A stretch of 64,000 bases of DNA. It comes from Prosthecobacter sp. SYSU 5D2 (GTDB taxonomy: Bacteria; Verrucomicrobiota; Verrucomicrobiia; Verrucomicrobiales; Verrucomicrobiaceae). Numbering within the stretch: position 1 is the stretch's first letter; every line of letters starts with the position of its first letter. Under the pieces are notes generated by a model. That model had not been told where the DNA came from. It saw only the letters and a list, made by a program, of their open reading frames with translations, and ran no database searches. The position numbers and the translations under genes are program-made. The stretch covers positions 310,001 to 374,000 of the forward strand of contig NZ_JBBYXL010000001.1 of NCBI RefSeq assembly GCF_039655865.1. The letters are read 5' to 3'. Below, in pieces: positions 41,673-49,925 of the stretch.

Positions 41673-42542
41673 ATGAAATTTTATATTGGAACCGTCCTGC
41701 TCCTGACCTCCAGCCTGCTTGCCCAGACGCCACCCCTGCCTGACCTTTACGCAATACCTGAGGATCTGGTTATTCCACCCGTCACAGAAGGAGCACCGTC
41801 AGCAGGCCACCGGGTGCGCCAGACCACCGCAGGCTGGGAGGGCACGGAGGTCCACCATGTGCTGTATCTGCCCCGCGACTGGGAGGCGGGAAAGACGTGG
41901 CCGGTCATTGTGGAGTATGCGGGCAATGGCGGGTATAGCAACAAACATGGAGACGTGAGCCATGGCACCGTGGATGGCAGCCGGCTGGGCTATGGGGTGA
42001 GCGGGGGCGAAGGCTGCCTGTGGCTGTGCCTGCCGTATGTGGAAAAGACGGAAGGCACGAAGCAAAATGCCATCAAATGGTGGGGGGATGTAGAGGAGAC
42101 GAAACGTTACTGCCATGCGACACTGAAGAACGTGTGCGCCAAGTATGGCGGCGACCCGGAGCGGGTGGTGCTAGCGGGATTTTCGCGCGGCAGCATCGCA
42201 TGCAATTACATTGGGCTGCATGATGATGAGGTTGCGAAACTCTGGTGCGGATTCATCTGTCACAGCCATTACGACGGCGTGCTTACAAGCTGGCCATATG
42301 GAGGGGCGGACCGTGAGGCAGCGCTGGTGCGGCTGAAGCGGCTGAAAGGCAGGCCGCAGTTCATCAGCCATGAGGGCAGTGTGCAGGCCACTGAGAATTG
42401 GCTGCGCAGCACGCGGGAGACGGCAGACTGGACTTTTGTGCCACTGCCCTTTCGCAATCACACGGATGCCTGGGTGCTGCGGGATCTGCCGGAGCGGAAA
42501 CGGCTGCGGGACTGGTTTTCAAGGGTGGTGGAAAAAAAGTGA
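41673..42542 (+). CDS. Exported alpha/beta-hydrolase-like protein
   Basis: 289 aa with a signal peptide (FYIGTVLLLTSSLLAQ). The nucleophile elbow LAGFSRGSIACNYIG (GXSXG) and a late FRNHTDAWVLRD (candidate catalytic His) suggest an esterase or PHB-depolymerase-like fold; an early YLPRDWEAGKTWPVIVEYAG is the usual first strand. Substrate unknown. AGAGGG precedes the ATG at good spacing, which decides the start. Confidence 0.8.
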   Translation: MKFYIGTVLLLTSSLLAQTPPLPDLYAIPEDLVIPPVTEGAPSAGHRVRQTTAGWEGTEVHHVLYLPRDWEAGKTWPVIVEYAGNGGYSNKHGDVSHGTVDGSRLGYGVSGGEGCLWLCLPYVEKTEGTKQNAIKWWGDVEETKRYCHATLKNVCAKYGGDPERVVLAGFSRGSIACNYIGLHDDEVAKLWCGFICHSHYDGVLTSWPYGGADREAALVRLKRLKGRPQFISHEGSVQATENWLRSTRETADWTFVPLPFRNHTDAWVLRDLPERKRLRDWFSRVVEKK

Positions 42543-42649
42543 AAAACTTTGAGGGGTCAACGAGGCGGCGGGGTAGCACCCCATGAAGACGCACCAACCG
42601 GCGGCTTCAACCAACCAACCCAAACAAACTAAACCACCTAACTACAACC

Positions 42650-42898
42650 ATGAAGAAACTGACCCTCTCCTTTGCCGCTGCCGCCCTGATGATGACCGGC
42701 GTGAGCTGCTCCACCCCGAACACGGATTCTGGCGGCCGCCGCTATCACACCTCTCCCATCCCGATCAAAAACCGCACAGGCATCAGCTGGACGGACACGC
42801 GCACCCAGACACCGGCTTACCAAAACAGCCAGGTGCGCTATCACCACTCCTCTGCGCCGATCGCCAGCAAAACTGGGCTCCAGATCGCCCGCCGCTAA
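42650..42898 (+). CDS. Small lipoprotein
   Basis: 82 aa. KKLTLSFAAAALMMTGVSC is a lipoprotein signal with the lipidated Cys at about residue 20. The mature part is polar with repeated RYHTSPIPIKNRTG / RYHHSSAPIASKTG, an internal duplication of about 14 residues. No family recognised. It is 56 bp before the CnrY-like gene and possibly unrelated to it. Confidence 0.7.
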   Translation: MKKLTLSFAAAALMMTGVSCSTPNTDSGGRRYHTSPIPIKNRTGISWTDTRTQTPAYQNSQVRYHHSSAPIASKTGLQIARR

Positions 42899-42954
42899 GT
42901 GCTTGCGCCCTGAGCCTAGCCGACTTGTGTGATGCTTATCCCCTTTCACCTGCC

Positions 42955-43260
42955 ATGAACACACCCGACGATCCCCTCGACGAGCTGCTGTCGCAATGGC
43001 AGGTGCATGGGGAGGCCCAGCCTTCTTTTCAAAGGAAGGTATGGGCGCGCATCGCCGCCGGGGAGGCGGATCCGGGCCTGTGGGACAGGCTGGCCGCATT
43101 TCTCATCCAGCCGCGCGGCTGGATGGTGGCGGCAGCAGCCTCAGTGCTCATCGGAGCCAGCGTAGCCTGGATGGAGACAAGGCCAAGCGGGCTGAACCCT
43201 CATGAGGCATATGTGCGGTCCATCAGCCCCTTTGCCTCCCAGCATCTGGCATCGCACTGA
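42955..43260 (+). CDS. Single-pass membrane protein, CnrY-like candidate anti-sigma factor
   Basis: 101 aa. The N-terminal half is cytoplasmic and acidic (DDPLDELLSQWQVHGEAQPSF), followed by one transmembrane segment (GWMVAAAASVLIGASVAW) and a short outer tail. This matches the size and layout of CnrY-type anti-sigma factors, which are about 95 aa with a short cytoplasmic sigma-binding helix. Identity rests on the gene order with the next two genes (CnrX-like sensor, ECF sigma), as sequence similarity of CnrY proteins is low. Confidence 0.6.
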   Translation: MNTPDDPLDELLSQWQVHGEAQPSFQRKVWARIAAGEADPGLWDRLAAFLIQPRGWMVAAAASVLIGASVAWMETRPSGLNPHEAYVRSISPFASQHLASH

Positions 43261-43268
43261 GGCATGGC

Positions 43269-43742
43269 ATGAAAGTACGCGAAAAACTGTTCTTCATGGC
43301 CCTGGCCGTCATTATCCTGGCCTATGGGACGCATGAACTGGTGATCTACCTGAGGCCCGCACCCCCCTCCCCGCGCCAGATCGGCCTGGAGTGGCTGCGG
43401 CAGGAGTACAAGATCCCAGATGAGGCGTATGAAAAAATCGCCGCTTTGCACCAGGAGTATTTCGTCCGCTGTGACGAGATGTGCGCAACCATGGAACGCG
43501 CCCACCGCCCGCTGCTCCAGCGCAGCCGCAAACCCGTCTCCCAGGAGATGCAGGCCGCCGCGATAAAGCGCGAAAAAGCCGTGTGCGAAAACTGCCTGGA
43601 GAACATGGTTCTCCATCTAAACACGGTGGCCGCGCTCATGCCCCCTGCCGAGGGCGAGCGCTTTCTCAAAGACATCCTGCCTGAAGTCATCAACCCTCCC
43701 GAGCTGCAAAAACTGCGCTCCCAGGTGAACCCCCTTCAATGA
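43269..43742 (+). CDS. Periplasmic metal sensor, CnrX-like
   Basis: 157 aa. An N-terminal membrane anchor (LFFMALAVIILAYGTHELVIY) leads to a helical periplasmic domain: LEWLRQEYKIPDEAYEKIAALHQEYFVRCDEMC (shown here in part), then KAVCENCLENMVLHLNTVAALMPP and GERFLKDILPEVI. The pattern of His/Glu/Cys-containing helices matches the CnrX/Metal_resist family. Known CnrX binds Ni(II) or Co(II) and relieves CnrY. It ends overlapping the sigma gene as ATGA. Confidence 0.75.
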   Translation: MKVREKLFFMALAVIILAYGTHELVIYLRPAPPSPRQIGLEWLRQEYKIPDEAYEKIAALHQEYFVRCDEMCATMERAHRPLLQRSRKPVSQEMQAAAIKREKAVCENCLENMVLHLNTVAALMPPAEGERFLKDILPEVINPPELQKLRSQVNPLQ

Positions 43743-44314
43743 CTGCACCCGAGGACGACGAGGACATCCATCTCATGATCGCCCTGGCGGGAGGCAATGA
43801 CCCTGCTCTGAACGTCCTGATGCGCCGCTGGCACGTGCGCCTCACCGGCTACCTGGACCGCCTCTGCGGCAGCCATGCCACGGCCTGCGACCTGGCACAG
43901 GAAACTTTCGTCCGGGTGTACAAACACAGGCACCGCTTCCGCCCCGCGCAGAAGTTTTCCACCTGGCTCTTCGCCATCGCCACAAACCTAGCACGCAACC
44001 ATGCACGGTGGCAAAAACGCCATCCCGTAACGCTTATGGAGCCGGAGCAGGTCTCTGGCCTGCCGCTAGAATGCGAACTCCCCTGCCCCAGCGGCAGCCT
44101 GGAACAGCAGGAGCGCGCCGCCGCCGTGCGGGATGCGATTCTTAAACTGCCCCCGGAACAAAAGGAAACGCTCATCCTCTCCACCTATGAAGGCATGAGC
44201 CATGCGGAAATCGCCGAAATCATGGACACCACTGAAAAAGTGGTGGAAATGCGGCTGTACCGGGCAAGGAAGCACCTGAAGGAGCTGTTGCAGCCCTTTT
44301 TGAAAAGCGCCTGA
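43739..44314 (+). CDS. ECF RNA polymerase sigma factor, CnrH-like
   Basis: 191 aa, the same length as known CnrH. Region 2: RLCGSHATACDLAQETFVRVYKHRHRFRPAQKFSTWLFAIATNLARNH (shown as one span of key residues: DLAQETFVRVYKH and FSTWLFAIATN). Region 4: LPPEQKETLILSTYEGMSHAEIAEIMDT. Translational coupling with the CnrX-like gene (ATGA) indicates one operon. The sigma factor lies last, as in cnrYXH, unlike most ECF operons where sigma comes first. Confidence 0.88.
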   Translation: MTAPEDDEDIHLMIALAGGNDPALNVLMRRWHVRLTGYLDRLCGSHATACDLAQETFVRVYKHRHRFRPAQKFSTWLFAIATNLARNHARWQKRHPVTLMEPEQVSGLPLECELPCPSGSLEQQERAAAVRDAILKLPPEQKETLILSTYEGMSHAEIAEIMDTTEKVVEMRLYRARKHLKELLQPFLKSA

Positions 44315-44402
44315 AAATGGCTGACGTTTCCGTCACAAACCCAAGCCGCCCATTGACAGAGGGGGCCAGTCCCCGGTAACTCAAGGGAGTCTCCCGCCCA
44401 TC

Positions 44403-44981
44403 ATGAACCTGCCCAATAAGCTCACCCTCGCACGCCTTGTGCTGACGGGGTTTTTTGTGGCCTGTTTCTATCTGCCATGGGCGAATTCGTATTCGATTGC
44501 GGTCATCATTTTTGGCATTGCTAGCTACACGGATTATCTGGATGGCAAAATCGCCAGGGACAGAAATCTGGTGACCAATTTTGGCAAACTCTTTGATCCC
44601 CTGGCGGACAAGATCCTCATCGCGGCGGCTTTTATTTTGCTGTCCGTGGACAAGACCATTCCCTCATGGATAACCATTGCCATCCTCTCGCGGGAGTTCT
44701 TCGTCACCGGCATCCGCCAGATCGCCGCCGGCCAGGGGGCTGTGCTGGCAGCGGAAAAACTGGGCAAGCACAAGATGGTCTGGCAGATCATCACCGTCCT
44801 CTTCTTTATGCTCACCGCCGCCTCCAACGAGCCCCTGTTTGGCTTTCTGAAACCCGTCCTGGCCCCTTCCGCCGTGCATGACTGGGTCGGCGGCTTCATC
44901 ATTTATTTCACTACGGCGCTGACGCTGGTTTCCGGGTTCAGCTACTTTTGGAAAAACCGGCACTTGTTTAACGATGCGTGA
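44403..44981 (+). CDS. pgsA: CDP-diacylglycerol-glycerol-3-phosphate 3-phosphatidyltransferase
   Basis: 192-aa inner-membrane enzyme of phosphatidylglycerol synthesis. It opens MNLPNKLTLARLVL and has the CDP-alcohol phosphatidyltransferase signature DYLDGKIARDRNLVTNFG ... FDPLADK (D-X2-D-G-X2-A-R-X8-G-X3-D-X3-D), followed by four or more hydrophobic segments. Length is normal. It stands apart from the sigma operon by 88 bp. Confidence 0.95.
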   Translation: MNLPNKLTLARLVLTGFFVACFYLPWANSYSIAVIIFGIASYTDYLDGKIARDRNLVTNFGKLFDPLADKILIAAAFILLSVDKTIPSWITIAILSREFFVTGIRQIAAGQGAVLAAEKLGKHKMVWQIITVLFFMLTAASNEPLFGFLKPVLAPSAVHDWVGGFIIYFTTALTLVSGFSYFWKNRHLFNDA

Positions 44982-45013
44982 CACACAGGTAGAAATATGC
45001 TAGGTATTCAGTA

Positions 45014-45229
45014 ATGGTTGTGGAATCCATTCCAGCATTGTCACAACTGACATCTGACGAGCGCCTCATCCTCGCGGCGGAGCTTTGGCGGGAAAATGCC
45101 GTCACCACGGATGACGAAGCCGATCCGAAAATCGTCAACATGCTTCGCGAGCGGCTCGAACGTTATCAGACGCGTCCTGAGGCCGTTTCCACGTGGGCTG
45201 AGGTCAAAGCCAGACTTGCGGCTCAATGA
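45014..45229 (+). CDS. Putative addiction-module antitoxin
   Basis: 71 aa: SIPALSQLTSDERLILAAELW is the typical opening of the short addiction-module component family (TIGR02574-like), ending STWAEVKARLAA. It overlaps the following ParE/RelE-like reading frame by ATGA. The antitoxin looks intact, while its toxin is interrupted. Confidence 0.8.
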   Translation: MVVESIPALSQLTSDERLILAAELWRENAVTTDDEADPKIVNMLRERLERYQTRPEAVSTWAEVKARLAAQ

Positions 45230-45537
45230 CACGACCTGAGCTGATCTGGACAGCGGATGGAGAGGCCGATCTTCAAAAGCTTTAGGAATGGATGGAAGAC
45301 CACTCCGATGGAGCGGGAGACCATTTCATTGTCGTGGTGGACAGCGCCCTTGAACTGCTACGCTCTTTTCCCGAAATGGCACCCATGTATGCTCACCCCT
45401 TCCGGAGGCTGCTCATCGGCAAGCGTGGGATAGGCCTCTTTTATGCCATCGAAGGACGGCGAATCGTTGTCCACGCGATCACCTTCCTAAGTGGCGACAG
45501 TTCACAGATTCAGCGGCGGCTTGGATTGTGGTCTTGA
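45226..45537 (+). pseudogene. ParE/RelE-like toxin interrupted by an in-frame TAG
   Basis: The frame starts at ATG 45226 (TRPELIWTADGEADLQKL), hits TAG at 45283-45285 (codon 20), and continues in the same frame with EWMEDHSDGAGDHF, LELLRSFPEMAPMYAHPFRRL and GIGLFYAIEGRRIVVHAITF, which is ParE/RelE-like. No frameshift is needed, so a single base change (for example from CAG or TAT) explains it. Internal start at ATG 45292 would lack the first helix. Suppression or reinitiation cannot be excluded. Confidence 0.8.
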
Positions 45538-45568
45538 GATTATTGACGGACTTCGTTATTTTCAGGAA

Positions 45569-46033
45569 ATGTCCGCCGAAGCCCAACTCACTGCCCTGGA
45601 AATCACGCTGCCTCCTGCTCCGCCGAAGGGGGGGATTTATAAGCCGGTCGTCGTGGTCGGAAACATTGCCTACCTTTCGGGCCATGGACCTTATCTGGCG
45701 GATGGCGGGATGATCCGCGGGCGCGTGGGCGAGGACCTTGACCTGGCCGAGGCGAATGCAGCGGCACGTCAAACAGGACTCGCCATGCTGGCCACGCTGC
45801 AAAAGGAACTGGGCAGCCTGGACCGCATCAAGCGGGTGGTGAAACTGCTGGGCATGGTCAATTCCACCCCGGAATTCTCCGACCATCCCAAGGTCATCAA
45901 CGGCTGCAGCGAACTCTTTGCCCAGGTTTGGGGCGATGAAAACGGCATCGGTGCCCGCAGTGCCGTGGGCATGGGCTCGTTGCCCGGACAGATCGCCGTG
46001 GAGATCGAAGGCATCTTTGAGTTGCATCCGTGA
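45569..46033 (+). CDS. RidA family protein (YjgF-like)
   Basis: 154 aa. YKPVVVVGNIAYLSGHGPY, LATLQKELGSLDRIKRVVKL, FSDHPKVINGCSELFAQVWG and GARSAVGMGSLPGQIAVEIEG follow the RidA pattern, including the conserved Arg in GARSAVGM. Known members deaminate reactive enamine/imine intermediates; this longer subgroup (about 150 aa) is less studied. Its stop overlaps the next GTG start (GTGA). Confidence 0.9.
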   Translation: MSAEAQLTALEITLPPAPPKGGIYKPVVVVGNIAYLSGHGPYLADGGMIRGRVGEDLDLAEANAAARQTGLAMLATLQKELGSLDRIKRVVKLLGMVNSTPEFSDHPKVINGCSELFAQVWGDENGIGARSAVGMGSLPGQIAVEIEGIFELHP

Positions 46034-46974
46034 GCGCTGATAAAAATCGGCGGATCCTGCGGCATCTTCTGTGTCTGACCAGCCTGGCGCTGTTTTCCTT
46101 GGTTCTTCAGGCTGCGGCTCTCACTCCGGCGGAGACTTCTTTGAAAAAGCTTCTCGGCGAGGACACTCCCGATCCCATCCCTCTCTGGCCGGAAAAACCA
46201 CCGCGTTTCACTGAAAAGGCGCCGCCGGAAAAGGTGAATAAAAACGCGCAGATTACGATGATCTCCGTGCCCACGATCACGCCCTATCTGGCACCCAAAG
46301 AATCGCGCACCGGCATGGCCATCATCATCTGTCCGGGCGGCGGATATGGTGCCATGGACTGGCGCACGCATGTGGTGTATGCGGCGCAGGTATTCAATCC
46401 CATGGGTGTGTCCGTCATCGGACTCAAGTATCGCACACGTCCGCCGAACATGGGCAAAAACGAGGACATTCAGGCCATCGCTCTCCTGGATGCAAAACGC
46501 GCCATCCGCACCGTACGGCACCACGCGAAGGACTGGGGCATTGATCCGCAAAAGGTCGGCATCGCCGGCTACTCCGCAGGAGGGAATATCAGCATGAACC
46601 TCGCCGCTAATTTTGACATTGGCGACCCGGCAGCGGCGGACCGCATCGAACGCCAGAGCAGCCGTCCTGATTTTGCCGTGGGCCTGGCCATCTGGCACTG
46701 GCGGCAAAAGACCTCCCCATTCGTCTTCCGCAAAGATGGCCCCCCTGTGTTTCTCGTTCACGCCACCAATGACGGGATCACCGGCGGCGCTCCGATTGAG
46801 CTGCCGCGACAGATCAAAGCGGACCTGGAAAAGTTGGGTGTGCCAGTGCATATGGCGGTCTTTGATGAAGGCGCGCACGGCGTGGGCAACCTGATCCCGC
46901 AACGTGTGAAAAACGGCTTCCCTCCGGCGAAGTGGCCGGAGCTGCTGGCAGAGTGGCTCAAAACCCTTCGTTAG
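46030..46974 (+). CDS. Exported alpha/beta-hydrolase (esterase/lipase family)
   Basis: 314 aa with a signal peptide (LLCLTSLALFSLVLQAAA). The oxyanion loop IICPGGGYGAMDWR, the nucleophile motif GIAGYSAGGNISMNLAA (GXSXG) and a C-terminal DEGAHGVGN (catalytic His) are visible; VFLVHATNDGI supplies the Asp. This resembles acetyl-xylan-esterase-type enzymes common in polysaccharide users. Starts at GTG overlapping the RidA stop, so the two are translationally coupled. Confidence 0.88.
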   Translation: MSADKNRRILRHLLCLTSLALFSLVLQAAALTPAETSLKKLLGEDTPDPIPLWPEKPPRFTEKAPPEKVNKNAQITMISVPTITPYLAPKESRTGMAIIICPGGGYGAMDWRTHVVYAAQVFNPMGVSVIGLKYRTRPPNMGKNEDIQAIALLDAKRAIRTVRHHAKDWGIDPQKVGIAGYSAGGNISMNLAANFDIGDPAAADRIERQSSRPDFAVGLAIWHWRQKTSPFVFRKDGPPVFLVHATNDGITGGAPIELPRQIKADLEKLGVPVHMAVFDEGAHGVGNLIPQRVKNGFPPAKWPELLAEWLKTLR

Positions 46975-46998
46975 GCCAACCTGGCCTCATGACGTGGC

Positions 46999-47181
46999 TC
47001 AGTCATTCAGACCATAGGCCAGGCCCACGACCTCGCCATCCTCTTCATCAAAGGAGATGCGCATGGGGCGGCAGCAGACTTCGCAGTCATAATCCACATC
47101 GCAGGGCGTTTCGGTGACGAAAGGCGCAGGGACCTCGAACTCCTCAAAGCATGAGGGGCAGGTGACAGGAACAGTATTCAT
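46999..47181 (-). CDS. CPXCG-motif cysteine-rich small protein
   Basis: 60 aa. Two cysteine pairs: VTCPSCFEEFEVP and YDCEVCCRPM, a small zinc-ribbon-like protein family. Function unknown. It lies 3 bp after the SRPBCC gene stop on the same strand, so the two are probably one transcript. Confidence 0.88.
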   Translation of the reverse strand: MNTVPVTCPSCFEEFEVPAPFVTETPCDVDYDCEVCCRPMRISFDEEDGEVVGLAYGLND

Positions 47182-47184
47182 AGC

Positions 47185-47646
47185 TCAGTTACCGAAACGT
47201 TTTAACAGTTCCTGCTGGCGGTAGCGAAACACTTTTTCGTGCATCGGCTGCACATACATCGCATGGGCGATCTCACTAAATGGCCAAAAGGGCAGTGCAT
47301 ACACCACATGATCGGAGACCTCCGTGTGGGTCTCTGAGACAGCCCGGAAGCTGTGCCGGTGATGCCACAGTTTATAAGGGCCGAAGCGCTGCTCATCCAG
47401 AAAGTACTCGCGAGGCACAACCTGCTTGATTTCCGTCACCCAGGTCCGGTAAATGAAGGGTGCGAGCTGTAAACGATACCAGATAAGCTGGCCCGGATGC
47501 ACGGGCCCCAAATCTCCGCCCAGAGTCTGGAACCGCATGTCCGGCGGGGTGATCTCGTTGAGATTCGCCGGATTGGAAAAGAAGGCCCAGGCCTGCTCCA
47601 GCGGGATGGGAAGGACCTGGGACTGGCGGAATTCGCGGAGATGCAT
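47185..47646 (-). CDS. SRPBCC family protein
   Basis: 153 aa with the START/Bet v1-like ligand-binding fold: SQVLPIPLEQAWAFFSNPANL at the N-terminus, then LIWYRLQLAPFIYRTWVTEI, REYFLDEQRFGPYKLWHHRH and SDHVVYALPFWPFSEIAH. Ligand unknown. It precedes the CPXCG gene by 3 bp. Confidence 0.87.
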   Translation of the reverse strand: MHLREFRQSQVLPIPLEQAWAFFSNPANLNEITPPDMRFQTLGGDLGPVHPGQLIWYRLQLAPFIYRTWVTEIKQVVPREYFLDEQRFGPYKLWHHRHSFRAVSETHTEVSDHVVYALPFWPFSEIAHAMYVQPMHEKVFRYRQQELLKRFGN

Positions 47647-47687
47647 GTCACCTTTACGTGGCTGGAGAGGCGACGGGCGGAAATGGT

Positions 47688-49925
47688 TTATTGAGGAGGC
47701 TGCAGGCGGTCCGGGACATTGTCATCCTCCTGGTCAAAGGGCAGCATATCTTCAGAATCGGCAGCGGGGCTGGCGTTTGGTATCCATTCTTCGCTGAGAC
47801 AAAGAGCACGCCAGAGGTGCTGGGCGCATTCCGCCCGCGTTAGCGGATGGTCGCGTCGGTCTTTGTCCAGCAGTCCTGGCGATGCAGGCAGCCCCAGCGC
47901 CGTGAGCCAGCCATGCAGCGTGCTCCAGGTGACTTCTGCGTCAGGATCAAAGGAAGACTTTTGAGGGCCAAAGTCACCCCAGGAAATGAGGGCTTCAATG
48001 AACACGCGATCTGGTTTATTGACAGGCACATCGCTAAACTTAGCGTCAGCTAATTCTGGCCAGTCTTTCGCCTGGCGGGTGGCCCGGTGCAGCCTGGTCA
48101 GGGTGCAGGCCAGTTCACGGCGGGTCACGGTTTTGGCAGGCTTGAAAAATACGCTGTCCACCTCCGGCACCCAGACGCGCCGCACGGCGAGCAGGTTGGC
48201 TGCTTCAAAATGCGCATCATCCGGCAGCACATCCTGCCAGGGGAAAATGAGCACACCCGGACCGCCGTGGCCGCACACGAGTTTATGCTGAAGTTCACGC
48301 ACCTGCGCCATGGAGGCCGCCACCTCACGCGGCTGACGTTCCTCCCGCAGGGACATCCAGGCCAGAGTGGCACTGGCCTGCCCGATGAGCATCATCTGGT
48401 TATGCAGCCGCAGGGCCGACTGCACCACGCTGCTGACGCCGATGTTTTTCCCTGCGCCTAACAAGCCGTTCATCTCCACCGGCACCAGGCCGCGCAGCGG
48501 AAACACGGCGCGGTCCGTATCCGTATGCCAGCCACGGGATTCCGTATGCACATACTGCCAGGCCCCGCTGCGGTCATCGGAAAGGAATTTCCGGCGGGTG
48601 GGGTGGAAATCAATATTGAACTGGAAACCCAGGATGGCATCCACCGGCAGCACCTTGGCCCATTTCGGCTCTTTGGCATCGGCACGGATGTGAGTTTCAC
48701 TGAGCATGGCCAGGGCTTCCAGCCGCAGTCCCTCGCGGATGTAGGGTTTCGGCGGCAGCCGGTCGGCGGTGCCAAATTCATCCGTCAGCTCCATGTAGCG
48801 GAAAGACTGGGAAAAGTCGCCCACACGCTCATGCACCTTCGTCTGCAGATGATGCAGAAAACTGAGCGAATGAGCTTTGGCATCGTCAAAAATGATCCTC
48901 CTCTGAGCGGGTGTGAGCTCAACGATGTTCTTTTTCGATGCTCCCTTTTCAGTCTTTTCCAGCGCATCCACCACCGGTTGCGGGAGCTGGCATAACGGAT
49001 AGTCTTGTACCGGCCAGTTTAAAAAAGTGGCCTCCGTCCCCGGGGCGAACTCGTTGTGCCAGCGGTCCACCAACCGACGGTGAGTGTAAATGCTCCAGCC
49101 GCTTTTCGCATAGATGCCCGCGCTCATGTCGCTGTCCACCCACGGCGGTGTTCTGTCCACGGCGGCAAATGAACGCGGATCATAAGTGGCAGGTGCCGGT
49201 ATGACACTGTCCTTTCCCGCCTCACGCAAAACCACGCACCAGGAAAGCGGGTTCATCTCCTGGCGGCCCGCTTCATCAAAGGCCTCCGGCGCACTCGGTT
49301 CATTGAAGCGTGAACGCAGATCCGGCCCGGCTCCATACCGAGCCCCGCTGAGGCGGATGACATCGCCCCAGTCTGACGCATCCATGGTTAGGCTCGCCTT
49401 CACGGTCAGTGGTGACCGCTTGCCATCTGTGTGCTGAAAATCCACCCCGGTCACCTTTACATCCGCGACATGGACTTTCACCGGCTCCCAGCCGCGCTCG
49501 ATCCGCAATACCCCGCTCTCCACATACGGCTTTAGAAGATCCTCAAAAATAGCCGCCGCCGCCGCAGGCTCAATGGTATCGGTTCCGCAATAGGCATTGC
49601 CAGGGGTTGCCTTTCCATAGGTGGCGGAATTGTGCGCACGGATGCGCTGCACCACTTCAGCAAACAGGCCGCTGCGAGGAAAATTCACCCGCTTGCCTTC
49701 CACCGTGGTCCATTCATCCAGGCAGCCCACTCCCTCCGCGCTGAACTGCCCGCCTAACCACCGGATGTCATTCACCAGCACGATTTTCTTCACCCCCAAC
49801 CGCGCCGCCTGCACCGCCGCCGCACAGGCTGATTCATTGCCCCCGACGATGAGCAGATCCGCCTGCACGATCTCTGTGCGAGCCACGGTGGTTAGCAGAA
49901 ATAGAAAAAATAGAACGGGTTTCAT
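47688..49925 (-). CDS. Exported FAD-dependent oxidoreductase with C-terminal repeat region
   Basis: 745 aa. A signal peptide (VLFFLFLLTTVARTE) precedes the FAD-binding DLLIVGGNESACAAAVQAARLG (GXGXXG variant) and RWLGGQFSAEGVGCLDEW. A later GLVPVEMNGLLGAGKNIGVSS is the second FAD contact typical of the family. The last 200 residues (from about VTRRELACTLTRL) look like S-layer-homology-type repeats, with three RAEC/RREL/WSTL-like segments. Extracellular redox enzymes of this type are frequent in planctomycetes and verrucomicrobia; substrate unknown. The start overlaps the SDR stop as ATGA. Confidence 0.88.
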   Translation of the reverse strand: MKPVLFFLFLLTTVARTEIVQADLLIVGGNESACAAAVQAARLGVKKIVLVNDIRWLGGQFSAEGVGCLDEWTTVEGKRVNFPRSGLFAEVVQRIRAHNSATYGKATPGNAYCGTDTIEPAAAAAIFEDLLKPYVESGVLRIERGWEPVKVHVADVKVTGVDFQHTDGKRSPLTVKASLTMDASDWGDVIRLSGARYGAGPDLRSRFNEPSAPEAFDEAGRQEMNPLSWCVVLREAGKDSVIPAPATYDPRSFAAVDRTPPWVDSDMSAGIYAKSGWSIYTHRRLVDRWHNEFAPGTEATFLNWPVQDYPLCQLPQPVVDALEKTEKGASKKNIVELTPAQRRIIFDDAKAHSLSFLHHLQTKVHERVGDFSQSFRYMELTDEFGTADRLPPKPYIREGLRLEALAMLSETHIRADAKEPKWAKVLPVDAILGFQFNIDFHPTRRKFLSDDRSGAWQYVHTESRGWHTDTDRAVFPLRGLVPVEMNGLLGAGKNIGVSSVVQSALRLHNQMMLIGQASATLAWMSLREERQPREVAASMAQVRELQHKLVCGHGGPGVLIFPWQDVLPDDAHFEAANLLAVRRVWVPEVDSVFFKPAKTVTRRELACTLTRLHRATRQAKDWPELADAKFSDVPVNKPDRVFIEALISWGDFGPQKSSFDPDAEVTWSTLHGWLTALGLPASPGLLDKDRRDHPLTRAECAQHLWRALCLSEEWIPNASPAADSEDMLPFDQEDDNVPDRLQPPQ

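Noticed and set aside
44354-44383. TTGACA upstream of pgsA as a promoter
   Set aside because: The -35 is perfect, but no acceptable -10 lies 16-18 bp downstream (best is TAACTC).
46990-47002. ACGTGGCTCAGT shared with the repeat cluster at 29 kb
   Set aside because: Only 12 bases match and no hairpin is formed here; too short to call a repeat copy, though it again sits at a stop codon.
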